64,000 nt of DNA from Proteobacteria bacterium UBA2363. GTDB taxonomy: Bacteria > Pseudomonadota > Gammaproteobacteria > Xanthomonadales > UBA2363. The stretch lies in assembly GCA_002344355.1 (NCBI GenBank), contig DDTN01000028.1, positions 48,723-112,722 of the forward strand, given 5' to 3'. Numbering within the stretch: position 1 is the first letter of the stretch; every line of letters starts with the position of its first letter. This document shows positions 1 through 7,475 of the stretch, piece by piece. The translations under genes and the position numbers were made by a program. The notes beneath the pieces are model-generated. The model was not told the origin of the DNA. It was given only the letters and a program-made list of their open reading frames with translations, and searched no databases.

Positions 1-730
1 ACCAGTTGACCGCCGCGTGCACCTCGTAGGCCGGATCGATCAGGCGCGCGGCCTCCTGGGTGATGCCGGCCAGCAGCGGGTCGACGGTGCCGATCAGCAG
101 GTTGGCGCTGTAGCCGCCGGAGACGCCGGCGAAGGCCGCGGCCAGTCCGGCCAGCGGATGCCGCCCGAGGGCATGGAAGATCGCCGCCGCGAGCGGCACC
201 AGGACCACGTAGCCCATCTCCGAGGCGGTGTTGGACAACACGCCGGCGAACACCACCACGGCGGTCACCAGGCTGCGCGGTGCGCGCAGCACCAGGGCGC
301 GGATCGCCGCGGTCAGCAGCCCCGAGCGCTCGGCGATGCCGACGCCGAGCATCGCCACCAGCACCGTGCCCAAGGGAACGAACTGGGTGAAGTTGGTGAC
401 CAGGCCGGTCACGATCCGCCGCAGGCCCTCGCCATCGAGCAGGCTGACCACCGCGATGGTGCCGTCGGCGGCGCGACCGGCGGCACCCTCGGGCCGCGGG
501 TCGTCGACGGCGATGCCCAAGGCCGCGAACAGGCCGCTGAGCAGGACGATGAAAACGGCCAGCAGGGCGAACAGGGTGACCGGATGCGGCAGCAGGTTGC
601 CGGCCCACTCGACGGCGTCGAGCAACCGGGTGGTCCAGGCGGCGCGGGGAGGGTCGGCGGGCCGTTCACCCTCGACCGTTTGCGGCGGCGCTGCGGCGTC
701 GGGGTCGGGCCGGATGGGGTCCTGCGGCAT
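1..730 (-). CDS. AbgT-family transporter, 3' end cut by window edge
   Basis: This is the N-terminal 243 residues of a membrane transporter; the rest lies beyond the left edge. The visible protein has a Pro/Asp-rich cytoplasmic head of about 45 residues, then a first membrane helix (HPVTLFALLAVFIVLLSG), a periplasmic loop, and further helices with the family-typical stretches FTQFVPLGTVLVAMLGVGIAE, VFAGVLSNTASEMGYVVLVPL and GVSGGYSANLLIGTVDPLLAG. These match the AbgT family (p-aminobenzoyl-glutamate uptake; some members export sulfonamides). An in-frame TAG lies ten codons upstream of the ATG, so the start must be here or further in. The substrate is inferred only from the family. Confidence 0.9.
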   Translation of the reverse strand, partial: MPQDPIRPDPDAAAPPQTVEGERPADPPRAAWTTRLLDAVEWAGNLLPHPVTLFALLAVFIVLLSGLFAALGIAVDDPRPEGAAGRAADGTIAVVSLLDGEGLRRIVTGLVTNFTQFVPLGTVLVAMLGVGIAERSGLLTAAIRALVLRAPRSLVTAVVVFAGVLSNTASEMGYVVLVPLAAAIFHALGRHPLAGLAAAFAGVSGGYSANLLIGTVDPLLAGITQEAARLIDPAYEVHAAVNW

Positions 731-932
731 CTCGGGTTCGCCTGCGGTGACCCGGCGATGCTAACCGCCCGTTCCGGCAAGACCGAGGCGCTTGTTCAGG
801 TTTCCCCGGGAAACGCAGGTTTTGGCGTGGCCAGGGTTCAGGTCGCCGGGGCCGGCCGGCCCCGGCGCACGCCCATGCGCGAACCGCGTGACGTCTGCAT
901 GGACGGGCCGGGGCGGCCGCCGGCAGCGCGGT

Positions 933-1118
933 TCAACGCACGCTCATCAGTTCGCGATGGCCGTTTGCCGCGTACTGCCGGTCCCGGGCCCACCCGCTGC
1001 TGCGGCCGTAGCCGGTGCCGGTCCGGCGCGGCGCATAGCGGGCCGGGCTGGGGGGCGTGTCGATCCGGCGGACCGGCGACGGGGTCTGGGCGGTGGTGCG
1101 CTCGATGCTGCGGTCCAT
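933..1118 (-). CDS. small protein, GTGYGRSSGWAR family (copy 1)
   Basis: A 61-residue, Arg-rich, hydrophilic protein with no signal peptide or membrane segment. The start is supported by a GAGGAG box 9 nt before the ATG. Its centre (residues 34-45, GTGYGRSSGWAR), followed by a YA..G....L tail, is repeated almost exactly in the small gene at 2048-2251, and the DNA under the motif is nearly identical as well. The two copies flank aag. I do not recognise the family. The basic, aromatic-rich motif could suit nucleic-acid binding, but that is speculation. Confidence 0.6.
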   Translation of the reverse strand: MDRSIERTTAQTPSPVRRIDTPPSPARYAPRRTGTGYGRSSGWARDRQYAANGHRELMSVR

Positions 1119-1261
1119 GGTGCTGCTCCTCGGGGTTGCTCTAGTGTGTTGGTAAGGTAGAGCACCGGTACCCCAAGACGCATGTCCCGAAGGTCATGCC
1201 CGAATGCAGTCCTGCTCTGTGTTCAGTTTCCAGACAGCCGCCCTTGCCGCAGCATGGCGCC

Positions 1262-1879
1262 ATGACCCTGCCTCATCGCGCCATGCCGGCAGTTGCGCCC
1301 GAACTCCTGGCCGACCATGCGGCCGAGGTGGCGCCACGCCTCCTGAACAAGTTGCTGGCCTGCGCCGACGGCCGGGTCGGGCGCATCGTCGAGGTCGAGG
1401 CCTACGCGGGCGCCGAGGATCCGGCAGCGCACTCGTTCCGCGGGCCGACCGCCCGCAACGCCACCATGTTCGGTCCGGCCGGCCACCTGTACGTCTACCT
1501 GAGCCACGGCATCCACCACTGCGCCAACGTGGTCTGCGCCGGACCCGGCCACGGTGTCCTGATCCGGGCCCTGCACCCCCTGTCCGGACTGGCCGCCATG
1601 CGCGAACAGCGCCCCGGCTGCCTCAGGGACCGTGACCTGTGCCGGGGGCCCGGGCGGCTGGCCCGCGCGATGGCGATCGACCGCCGGCACGACGGCCTGG
1701 ATCTGCTGGGGGGATCGGGGCCCTACCGGCTCGTCGACGACGGCACGCCGCCGCCGTTGACGGCGCTGGCGACCCCGCGGATCGGGATCCGAAGGGCCGC
1801 GGAGCGCCCCTGGCGGTGGCTGGTACCCGGCGATCCGTGCGTGTCCGGTCCGCGCGCGGCGCCAGCGCCAACGCGCTGA
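1262..1879 (+). CDS. DNA-3-methyladenine glycosylase (AAG/MPG type)
   Basis: A monofunctional base-excision glycosylase of 205 residues, a usual length for bacterial AAG proteins. It should remove alkylated purines such as 3-methyladenine and hypoxanthine. The active-site block VEVEAYAGAEDPAAHS carries the catalytic Glu at about residue 46 (equivalent to human Glu125). It is followed by RNATMFGPAGHLYVYLSHGIHHCANVVC, where the intercalating Tyr/His region of the family sits (shown here in two parts: RNATMFGPAGHLYVYL and SHGIHHCANVVC). Longer in-frame starts exist at 1196, but the ATG at 1262 begins just before conserved sequence. The stop codon sits in a 9-bp palindrome. Confidence 0.9.
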   Translation: MTLPHRAMPAVAPELLADHAAEVAPRLLNKLLACADGRVGRIVEVEAYAGAEDPAAHSFRGPTARNATMFGPAGHLYVYLSHGIHHCANVVCAGPGHGVLIRALHPLSGLAAMREQRPGCLRDRDLCRGPGRLARAMAIDRRHDGLDLLGGSGPYRLVDDGTPPPLTALATPRIGIRRAAERPWRWLVPGDPCVSGPRAAPAPTR

Positions 1880-1888
1880 CAGCGCGTT
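1870..1888. other. perfect 9-bp-arm palindrome over the aag stop
   Basis: AACGCGCTG at 1870-1878 and CAGCGCGTT at 1880-1888 are exact inverse complements separated by one base. The stop codon of the glycosylase gene lies inside. No T-run follows, so it is not a standard terminator; a protein-binding site or chance are both possible. Confidence 0.3.
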
Positions 1889-2047
1889 GCACAACCACGG
1901 TCCTGATCGTTATCCGGGTCCCCCGTCCGGGGCCATGGGGGCTGACCTGGCCATTCACCGGCCGCGCGGCCGCCTCCGCCACGGCCGCAGCCGGCACGCC
2001 GCAGCAACCAGCCCTCATCGGTGGGCGGCGCCGGCGTCCGCGGGCGC

Positions 2048-2251
2048 TCAACCCAGGCGCAGGAAGTCCTCGCCGCCGTCCTCGGCGTAACGGTGGCTGC
2101 GTGCCCAGCCGCTGCTGCGGCCATAGCCGGTGCCGGGCGCCCGACGCGGCCGGACCGAATCGCGATAGCCCGAGGGGCGCGGCGCCGGCGCCAGTCGCTG
2201 TTCGTCTCGGTTCTCGGGCTGCGGCAGGAAGCGGGGATTGGGAGCGTTCAT
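2048..2251 (-). CDS. small protein, GTGYGRSSGWAR family (copy 2)
   Basis: A 67-residue basic protein whose residues 40-51 (GTGYGRSSGWAR) and the following SHRYAEDG segment match the small protein at 933-1118. The N-terminal 35 residues differ and are rich in Pro, Arg and Asn. The chosen ATG starts MNAPNPRFLPQ; a longer frame of 93 residues exists but its start has no better ribosome site. The near-identical DNA under the motif in both copies, on the same strand about 1.1 kb apart, points to a duplication or to strong constraint. Function unknown. Confidence 0.55.
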   Translation of the reverse strand: MNAPNPRFLPQPENRDEQRLAPAPRPSGYRDSVRPRRAPGTGYGRSSGWARSHRYAEDGGEDFLRLG

Positions 2252-2400
2252 GGCTGCATGGAACAGGGAGGGGAGGTAGCGCCATCGTGCGCGCCGTTCC
2301 GGCAACCGCCATCGGCCGGAAGTCACCACCCCGCCTGCAGTCGACGACCCCGTTCAGCTCCCGGCAGGGCAGCGGGCCTGCCGGCGCCGATCGTTGCCGC

Positions 2401-3285
2401 TCAGCCGTCGCGGTCCCAGCGGAACCCGCTCAGGCGCGCGAGCTGCTCCGGGGTCAGCACCTCGGCATGGCTGCGGCCGCGGATCACCCAGGTCGGATAG
2501 TCGGCGACGTTGGCGTCGATGCAGGCCAGGGCGGCGATACCGCCACGCCCGTCGGGATTGCACTCGACGTACGGCAGGCGCGCAGCCGAGCGGCGGAACA
2601 GCTTCTTCTGTTCCTGGCAGGCGGGACACCAGAAGGCGCCGTAGAACTTCGCGCCGGTGCGCTCGAGGTGCAGCGCCAGGTCGCGCAGGCGCGGATCCTC
2701 GGGCGGCTGCAGCACGCCGCTCTGGGCCAGGCCGATGCCGCCGACCAGCAGGGCCATCGCGGCCAGGTGCGGCGCCAGGAAACGCGGCCAGGGTCGCCCC
2801 GGCGCAGCGTCGGGCCGCCGCACGGTCAGCAGGGCGAACAGCGCGACGATCAGGGCCAGCGAGGCCAGGCACCAGCCACAGGCGACCCGCAGGTGCACGG
2901 CCGCCGCCACGGTGAGGAACACGCTGATCGAGACGCCGACCAGGGCCAGCCGCCACATCCGGCGCCAGCGCTTGAGGGCCGGCGCCGGGTCCAGGCTGGC
3001 GAGCAGCAGAAGCAGGTACAGGCCGAAACCCCATACCGCCACCGGCAGGCCGAACAGGCTGCCCCAGCGGCTGCCCTGGACGATGGCGCAGCCGCCTTCC
3101 GCGGAACACAGCGCCGGGCGGCCGTCGCCAAGGGCGACCACCGACAGGTAGCCGGTGAGCAGCAGGCCCAGACCGACCAGCAGCAGCACCGGGCGATCCA
3201 GGACCACGCGGATGCCCCGGGGGGCGCGTGCCGGCCGGGAAGGGATGGGACGCTTGCGCGTGGGGTCGCGACGACTCCGTGTCAT
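2401..3285 (-). CDS. VKOR-thioredoxin fusion, disulfide-forming membrane protein
   Basis: A 294-residue integral membrane protein joining a vitamin K epoxide reductase domain (about residues 25-155, four or five helices) to a C-terminal thioredoxin-like domain (about 200-294). Bacterial proteins of this build reoxidise a DsbA-like partner and pass electrons to quinone, replacing DsbB. The loop cysteines are C60 and C66, the quinone-site pair is CGWC at 136-139, and the thioredoxin pair is CPAC at 220-223. The chosen ATG gives a short basic N-terminus before the first helix; much longer in-frame starts reach into the divergent acyltransferase gene and are unlikely. Confidence 0.9.
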   Translation of the reverse strand: MTRSRRDPTRKRPIPSRPARAPRGIRVVLDRPVLLLVGLGLLLTGYLSVVALGDGRPALCSAEGGCAIVQGSRWGSLFGLPVAVWGFGLYLLLLLASLDPAPALKRWRRMWRLALVGVSISVFLTVAAAVHLRVACGWCLASLALIVALFALLTVRRPDAAPGRPWPRFLAPHLAAMALLVGGIGLAQSGVLQPPEDPRLRDLALHLERTGAKFYGAFWCPACQEQKKLFRRSAARLPYVECNPDGRGGIAALACIDANVADYPTWVIRGRSHAEVLTPEQLARLSGFRWDRDG

Positions 3286-3421
3286 GTCCTTGGGATCCTG
3301 CGGGGAAAGTCGGCGCCCGACTGTAATGCCGGGCGCCGGCAGGCGGTAGGGGTGCGCCGCGCCGGCATCCTTCACGCCGGCTCCGCTACCCTGCGCTCTC
3401 GCTCCGTCGCAGTCCGCCGCC

Positions 3422-4318
3422 ATGGCCCGTGTGACCCGCATCCTGCGCATCGCCGCCGGCCTGCTGCTGCTGGCCGCGAACACCCTGGTGCACATCGTGC
3501 CCCTGCTCATCGTCGCCCTGGCCAAGGCCGTGCTGCGCTGGAAGCCCCTGCGCCGCCCCTGCGACCTGGCCCTGATGGCGATCGCCGAGAGCTGGATCGG
3601 CGTCAACTCTGCCCTGCTCGACCGCCTGACCCCGCTGCGCCTGGTGGTCGAGCTGCCGCCCGGGCTGCGGCGGGACGGCCACTACCTGGTCCTTGCCAAC
3701 CATCGCAGCTGGGTCGACATCCCGGTGCTGCAGAAGGCGTTCAACCGGCGCATTCCGCTACTGCGCTTCTTCCTGAAGCGGCAACTGGTCTGGGTGCCCC
3801 TGCTGGGCCTGGCCTGGTGGGCGCTTGATTTCCCGTTCATGCGTCGCTACACGCGCGAGCAGATCGCCCGGCGACCGGCGCTGGCGGGCCGCGACCTCGA
3901 GGCGACGCGGCGCGCCTGCGCGCGCTTCCGGGACATCCCGGTGGCGGTGATGAACTTCCCCGAGGGCACCCGGGTGACCGCCGCCAAGCAGGCGGGGCAG
4001 GGCTCGCCGTTCCGGCACCTGCTGCGGCCGCGGGCAGGGGGCGTCGCCTTCGTGCTCGGGGCCATGGGCGAGGCGATCGACACCGTGCTCGACGTCACCG
4101 TGGCCTACCGGGGCGACCCGCCAAGCCTCGCTGGCCTGCTCGCCGGCGAGGTGCGCCAGGTGACGGTCCTGGTGCGGTCGGTGCCGGCGCCGCCGGCCCT
4201 GCGGGCCGGCGACGATCCCTCCGACCCATCGGTCCAGGCCGCCGCCCGTGACTGGATCAACGCACTCTGGCAGGACAAGGACGCCGTCCTCGATCGACTC
4301 GCCGCCAGCGCTCCCTGA
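3422..4318 (+). CDS. PlsC-type acyltransferase (YihG-like)
   Basis: A 298-residue membrane acyltransferase. An N-terminal hydrophobic helix (residues 10-36) is followed by the HX4D catalytic motif NHRSWVD (His94, Asp99) and the glycerophosphate-binding FPEGTR motif near residue 180. The family (1-acyl-glycerol-3-phosphate acyltransferases) moves acyl chains from acyl-ACP or acyl-CoA to lysophospholipids. The hydrophobic start and the length resemble E. coli YihG/YihG-like proteins more than PlsC. It is divergent from the VKOR gene, with its start only 136 bp away, so the two probably share a regulatory region. Confidence 0.85.
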   Translation: MARVTRILRIAAGLLLLAANTLVHIVPLLIVALAKAVLRWKPLRRPCDLALMAIAESWIGVNSALLDRLTPLRLVVELPPGLRRDGHYLVLANHRSWVDIPVLQKAFNRRIPLLRFFLKRQLVWVPLLGLAWWALDFPFMRRYTREQIARRPALAGRDLEATRRACARFRDIPVAVMNFPEGTRVTAAKQAGQGSPFRHLLRPRAGGVAFVLGAMGEAIDTVLDVTVAYRGDPPSLAGLLAGEVRQVTVLVRSVPAPPALRAGDDPSDPSVQAAARDWINALWQDKDAVLDRLAASAP

Positions 4319-4378
4319 CCGGCCGACCGCGCCGTCCTCCCGCGGACCGGCCGCGGCGCCTGCGCGCCGGCGGCGGGA

Positions 4379-5488
4379 TCAGTACAGGACCACGGTGCGG
4401 ATCGACTCGCCTGCGTGCATGAGGTCGAAGGCCTCGTTGATCCGCTCCAGCGGCAGCGTGTGGGTGATCAGCGGGTCGATCTCGATCTTGCCTTCCATGT
4501 ACCAGTCGACGATGCGCGGCACGTCGGTCCGGCCGCGGGCGCCGCCGAACGCGCTGCCGCGCCAGTTGCGCCCGGTGACGAGCTGGAACGGCCGGGTGCT
4601 GATCTCGGCGCCGGCCGGCGCCACGCCGATGATGACGCTGGTGCCCCAGCCCTTGTGGGCGCATTCCAGCGCCTGGCGCATCACCCGGACGTTGCCGATG
4701 CACTCGAAGGTGTAGTCGGCGCCGCCGCCGGTGAGGTCGACCAGGTAGGGCACCAGGTCACCGGCGACCTCGCCCGGGTCCACGAAGTGGGTCATGCCGA
4801 AACGTTCGGCGATCCCGCGCCGCGCCGGATTGAGGTCGACGCCGACGATCATGTCGGCGCCGGCCAGGCGCGCGCCCTGGATCACGTTGAGCCCGATGCC
4901 GCCCAGGCCGAACACCACAACCTTCGAGCCGACCTCGACGCCGGCGGTGAACAGCACCGCGCCGATGCCGGTGGTCACGCCGCAACCGATGTAGCAGACC
5001 TTGTCGAACGGCGCATCGGGACGGATCTTCGCCAGGGCGATCTCCGGGACCACGGTGAACTGGGCGAAGGTCGACGTGCCCATGTAGTGGTGGATGCGCT
5101 CGCCGCCGATCGAGAAGCGGCTGGAGCCGTCCGGCATCAGGCCGCGTCCCTGGGTCGAGCGGATCGCCTGGCAGAGGTTGGTCTTCGGATGCAGGCAGTA
5201 CTCGCACTGCCGGCACTCGGGGGTGTACAGCGGTATGACGTGATCGCCCTTGCGCAGGGTGGTCACCCCGGGACCCACATCGACCACGACGCCGGCCCCT
5301 TCATGTCCGAGGATGGCCGGGAACAGGCCCTCGGGATCGTCCCCGGACAGGGTGAAGGCGTCGGTGTGGCAGACGCCGGTCGCCTTGATCTCGACCAGCA
5401 CCTCGCCATGGCGCGGCCCGTCGAGATCGACGGTCTCGATGCTGAGCGGCGCACCCGCGCGGTGGGCAACGGCGGCTTTGACCTGCAT
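4379..5488 (-). CDS. frmA: S-(hydroxymethyl)glutathione dehydrogenase / class III alcohol dehydrogenase
   Basis: A 369-residue zinc-dependent medium-chain dehydrogenase that oxidises the glutathione adduct of formaldehyde with NAD+. The catalytic zinc region GVCHTDAF and GHEGAGVV, the structural zinc cysteines CRQCEYCLHPKTNLC, the CGVTTGIGAV active-site segment and the GLGGIGLNVIQGA nucleotide fold are all intact, and the length is normal for the class. The start has a GGAG box 7 nt upstream. No S-formylglutathione hydrolase or FrmR-type repressor gene is next to it, so it stands alone here. Confidence 0.92.
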   Translation of the reverse strand: MQVKAAVAHRAGAPLSIETVDLDGPRHGEVLVEIKATGVCHTDAFTLSGDDPEGLFPAILGHEGAGVVVDVGPGVTTLRKGDHVIPLYTPECRQCEYCLHPKTNLCQAIRSTQGRGLMPDGSSRFSIGGERIHHYMGTSTFAQFTVVPEIALAKIRPDAPFDKVCYIGCGVTTGIGAVLFTAGVEVGSKVVVFGLGGIGLNVIQGARLAGADMIVGVDLNPARRGIAERFGMTHFVDPGEVAGDLVPYLVDLTGGGADYTFECIGNVRVMRQALECAHKGWGTSVIIGVAPAGAEISTRPFQLVTGRNWRGSAFGGARGRTDVPRIVDWYMEGKIEIDPLITHTLPLERINEAFDLMHAGESIRTVVLY

Positions 5489-5647
5489 GGCGATCTCCGG
5501 TGGCGGCTGGCTGGCCGACAGGGTATCGGTTGCCGGCCGGTCGAGGAACCGCGCGTGCGTCCGGGCGTACGCCGGGCGGCGCGGGAAGCCGGCCCGGCGG
5601 GTGCGCGGGCGCTCCGGCCCGCACCGGCAGCGTGCGGGCGGCGGCGA

Positions 5648-6052
5648 TCAGCGGTTGGGGTCGGCGTCGTCCTGGGCGGGCAGGGCCTCACCGGCCCCGG
5701 CATTGAGGCTGAGGAAATGCTCCTCGAGCGCGTCGCAGGCCGCCGCATCGCCCTCGCAGCGGATGTCCATGCGGATCACCACCTGGCCATCGCGGTCCAG
5801 GACGCTGCGTCTGACCACGGCCGGATGGGCGGGATCGTCCTCGGGCGCGAAGGTCCAGATCGACATGTTCGCCGGGTCCTCGATGCTCAGCCAGCCGTCG
5901 GCCCTCGACATCCGCACGTCGTCGCGCGCCAGCAGCGCACTGCGGGCGGCCTCGACCGAGGGGAAGCCGATGTCGCCCTCGTCCTGGGCGGGCGTGGCGA
6001 CGGCGGCGGAGAGCGTCAGCAGGGACAGGCCGAGCCGGGGGAGCAGGCGCAT
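5648..6052 (-). CDS. secreted protein of unknown function
   Basis: A 134-residue protein with a clear signal peptide (MRLLPRLGLSLLTLSAAVATPAQ) and a mature, acidic domain containing two cysteines (IRCEGDAAACDAL) that could form a disulfide. A GAGGA box lies 9 nt before the ATG. The pattern of a VLDRDGQVVIRMDIRC strand followed by an acidic helix suggests a small periplasmic fold. I recognise no family. It sits 13 nt downstream of the ferritin-like gene on the same strand, so the two are probably co-transcribed. Confidence 0.7.
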   Translation of the reverse strand: MRLLPRLGLSLLTLSAAVATPAQDEGDIGFPSVEAARSALLARDDVRMSRADGWLSIEDPANMSIWTFAPEDDPAHPAVVRRSVLDRDGQVVIRMDIRCEGDAAACDALEEHFLSLNAGAGEALPAQDDADPNR

Positions 6053-6065
6053 GATCGGATCCTCG

Positions 6066-6896
6066 TCAGTGGGAAGGTGCGGATGGGCTGGCGCCGGCGC
6101 CGCGGCCGCGGAGTCGCCACCAGGCGAGGCTGGTGGCGGCGCGGGCGAAGTGGCCGTCCGGTCGCAGCCCGACCGCCCTGGCGATCATGTGCACGGCGCG
6201 GCGCACGTGCTCGCGGCGGTAGCCCGACAGCGCCGCCTTCTGCTGGGCGCGAAAGCAGGCCGTACGGTCGTAGACCTGCCCGGTGGGGGCCAGGTTGGCG
6301 CTCCACCAGGCGTAGGCGAGCTCGTCGTCGTCGGCCTCGGAGATGCGCCCGAGGGCGATCCCCAGCCGGCGCAGCAGGCCGATCCGGTCGGTCGCCGCGT
6401 AGCGGAGGTAGAGGGCGTGGAACAGGCGGTAGTGGTGGAACTCGTCGCGGGCGATCCGGGCGGCGACCTGGCGCAGGACCGGCTCGCCGCTGGCGTCGCG
6501 CAGGCTGGAATAGAAGGACGAGGTGCCGCATTCGACGATGCACCGCGCGATCATCTCGCCGGCCCGGGAACCGCGCACGCTGGCGACGGCGTCGGGATGG
6601 ATCCGGTAGCCGGCGCGGAACCTCGCCATCGCGGACTGGAAATCGAAGGCCGGGTCGGCCAGCGCTCCCCAGCGCGCCAGGGCCATGCCATGGCGGCGCT
6701 CGTCGTCGCCCCACTGGCGGATCAGCGTCAGTGCCTCCGCCTCGCCGGCGAACACCCGCTCCAGGTAGGCGACGTAGTCGTCGGCATTGAACTCCACCAG
6801 GGCGGCGGCCTTGACCGCGGCGAGCTGGACGGGGTCCACGCGTCGGGGTTCGAACGCGTTCCAGTCGATCTCGTCGAGGGTCCAGGCGGTCTGCAT
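6066..6896 (-). CDS. diiron ferritin-like protein
   Basis: A 276-residue soluble helical protein. It shows a complete diiron carboxylate set in the order E, ExxH, E, ExxH: Glu35 (LVEFNADD), Glu66/His69 (DDERRHG), Glu122 (IVECGTSS) and Glu152/His155 (DEFHHYR). This is the pattern of acyl-ACP desaturase and ferritin-like oxidases, so an oxygen-activating or iron-handling role is likely; the substrate is unknown. The start at 6896 (MQTAWTLDEIDW) is preferred over longer Arg/Pro-rich in-frame extensions. Its neighbours are sufE-cysS upstream and a secreted protein downstream, all on the same strand. Confidence 0.75.
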   Translation of the reverse strand: MQTAWTLDEIDWNAFEPRRVDPVQLAAVKAAALVEFNADDYVAYLERVFAGEAEALTLIRQWGDDERRHGMALARWGALADPAFDFQSAMARFRAGYRIHPDAVASVRGSRAGEMIARCIVECGTSSFYSSLRDASGEPVLRQVAARIARDEFHHYRLFHALYLRYAATDRIGLLRRLGIALGRISEADDDELAYAWWSANLAPTGQVYDRTACFRAQQKAALSGYRREHVRRAVHMIARAVGLRPDGHFARAATSLAWWRLRGRGAGASPSAPSH

Positions 6897-7028
6897 CGGG
6901 GGGCGGTGGCGGCGATCGCGGAAAGCTAGCACAGCGGCCGGCGGCGGCAACCGAACGCCGGATGACCGGCGGGGCGCCGGCGGCACCGCAAGCGACACGG
7001 TTCCGGCCACCCCCGCCTGCCGGCTCGG

Positions 7029-7475
7029 CTAGCGCGGCGGCGCGACCAGGACCTCGCCCGCGGCCGCCCGCCCGGCAAGCGCCTTGACGCGGGCGAGCAG
7101 GGCGGCCAGGCCGTTGCTGCGGGTCGGCGACAGGTGGCTGCCCAGGCCGATGGCATGGATGAAATCCGGCTCGGTGGCGACGATGTCGGCCGCCGGCAGG
7201 CCGGAGTAGACCCGCAGCACCAGCGCGATCAGCCCGGACACGATCACCGAGTCGCTGCCGGCATGGAGGGTGAGCGCCGAAGCGTCGCCCTCGGCGACCA
7301 GCCAGACCATCGACTGGCAACCGTGGATGCGGTGGGCTTCGTCGCGCCAGGCGTCGGGGAACGGCGGCAGGCTGCGGCCGAGGTCGATCAGGTACTGGTA
7401 GCGCTCGCTCCAGTCGCCGAACAGCGCGAACTCCCCGGCGATCCGCTGCTGTTCCTCCCGGGCCCTGGCGCTCAC
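7029..7475 (-). CDS. SufE-family cysteine desulfuration protein
   Basis: A 148-residue SufE/CsdE-like protein that takes sulfane sulfur from a cysteine desulfurase and passes it on for Fe-S cluster assembly. The acceptor cysteine is Cys53 in RIHGCQSMVWLV, the family signature. The GTG start overlaps the TGA stop of cysS (GTGA), so translation is probably coupled. No desulfurase or SufBCD gene lies in this window. It could be SufE or CsdE; the sequence does not separate them. Confidence 0.9.
   Translation of the reverse strand: MSARAREEQQRIAGEFALFGDWSERYQYLIDLGRSLPPFPDAWRDEAHRIHGCQSMVWLVAEGDASALTLHAGSDSVIVSGLIALVLRVYSGLPAADIVATEPDFIHAIGLGSHLSPTRSNGLAALLARVKALAGRAAAGEVLVAPPR

Noticed and set aside
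17..1144. Plus-strand open frame of 375 codons at the left edge
   Set aside because: It is the mirror of the AbgT transporter gene and reads as low-complexity Gly/Arg/Gln sequence typical of antisense frames in GC-rich DNA.
4415..6790. Plus-strand frame of 791 codons
   Set aside because: Crosses three minus-strand genes with clear domains; its own translation shows none.
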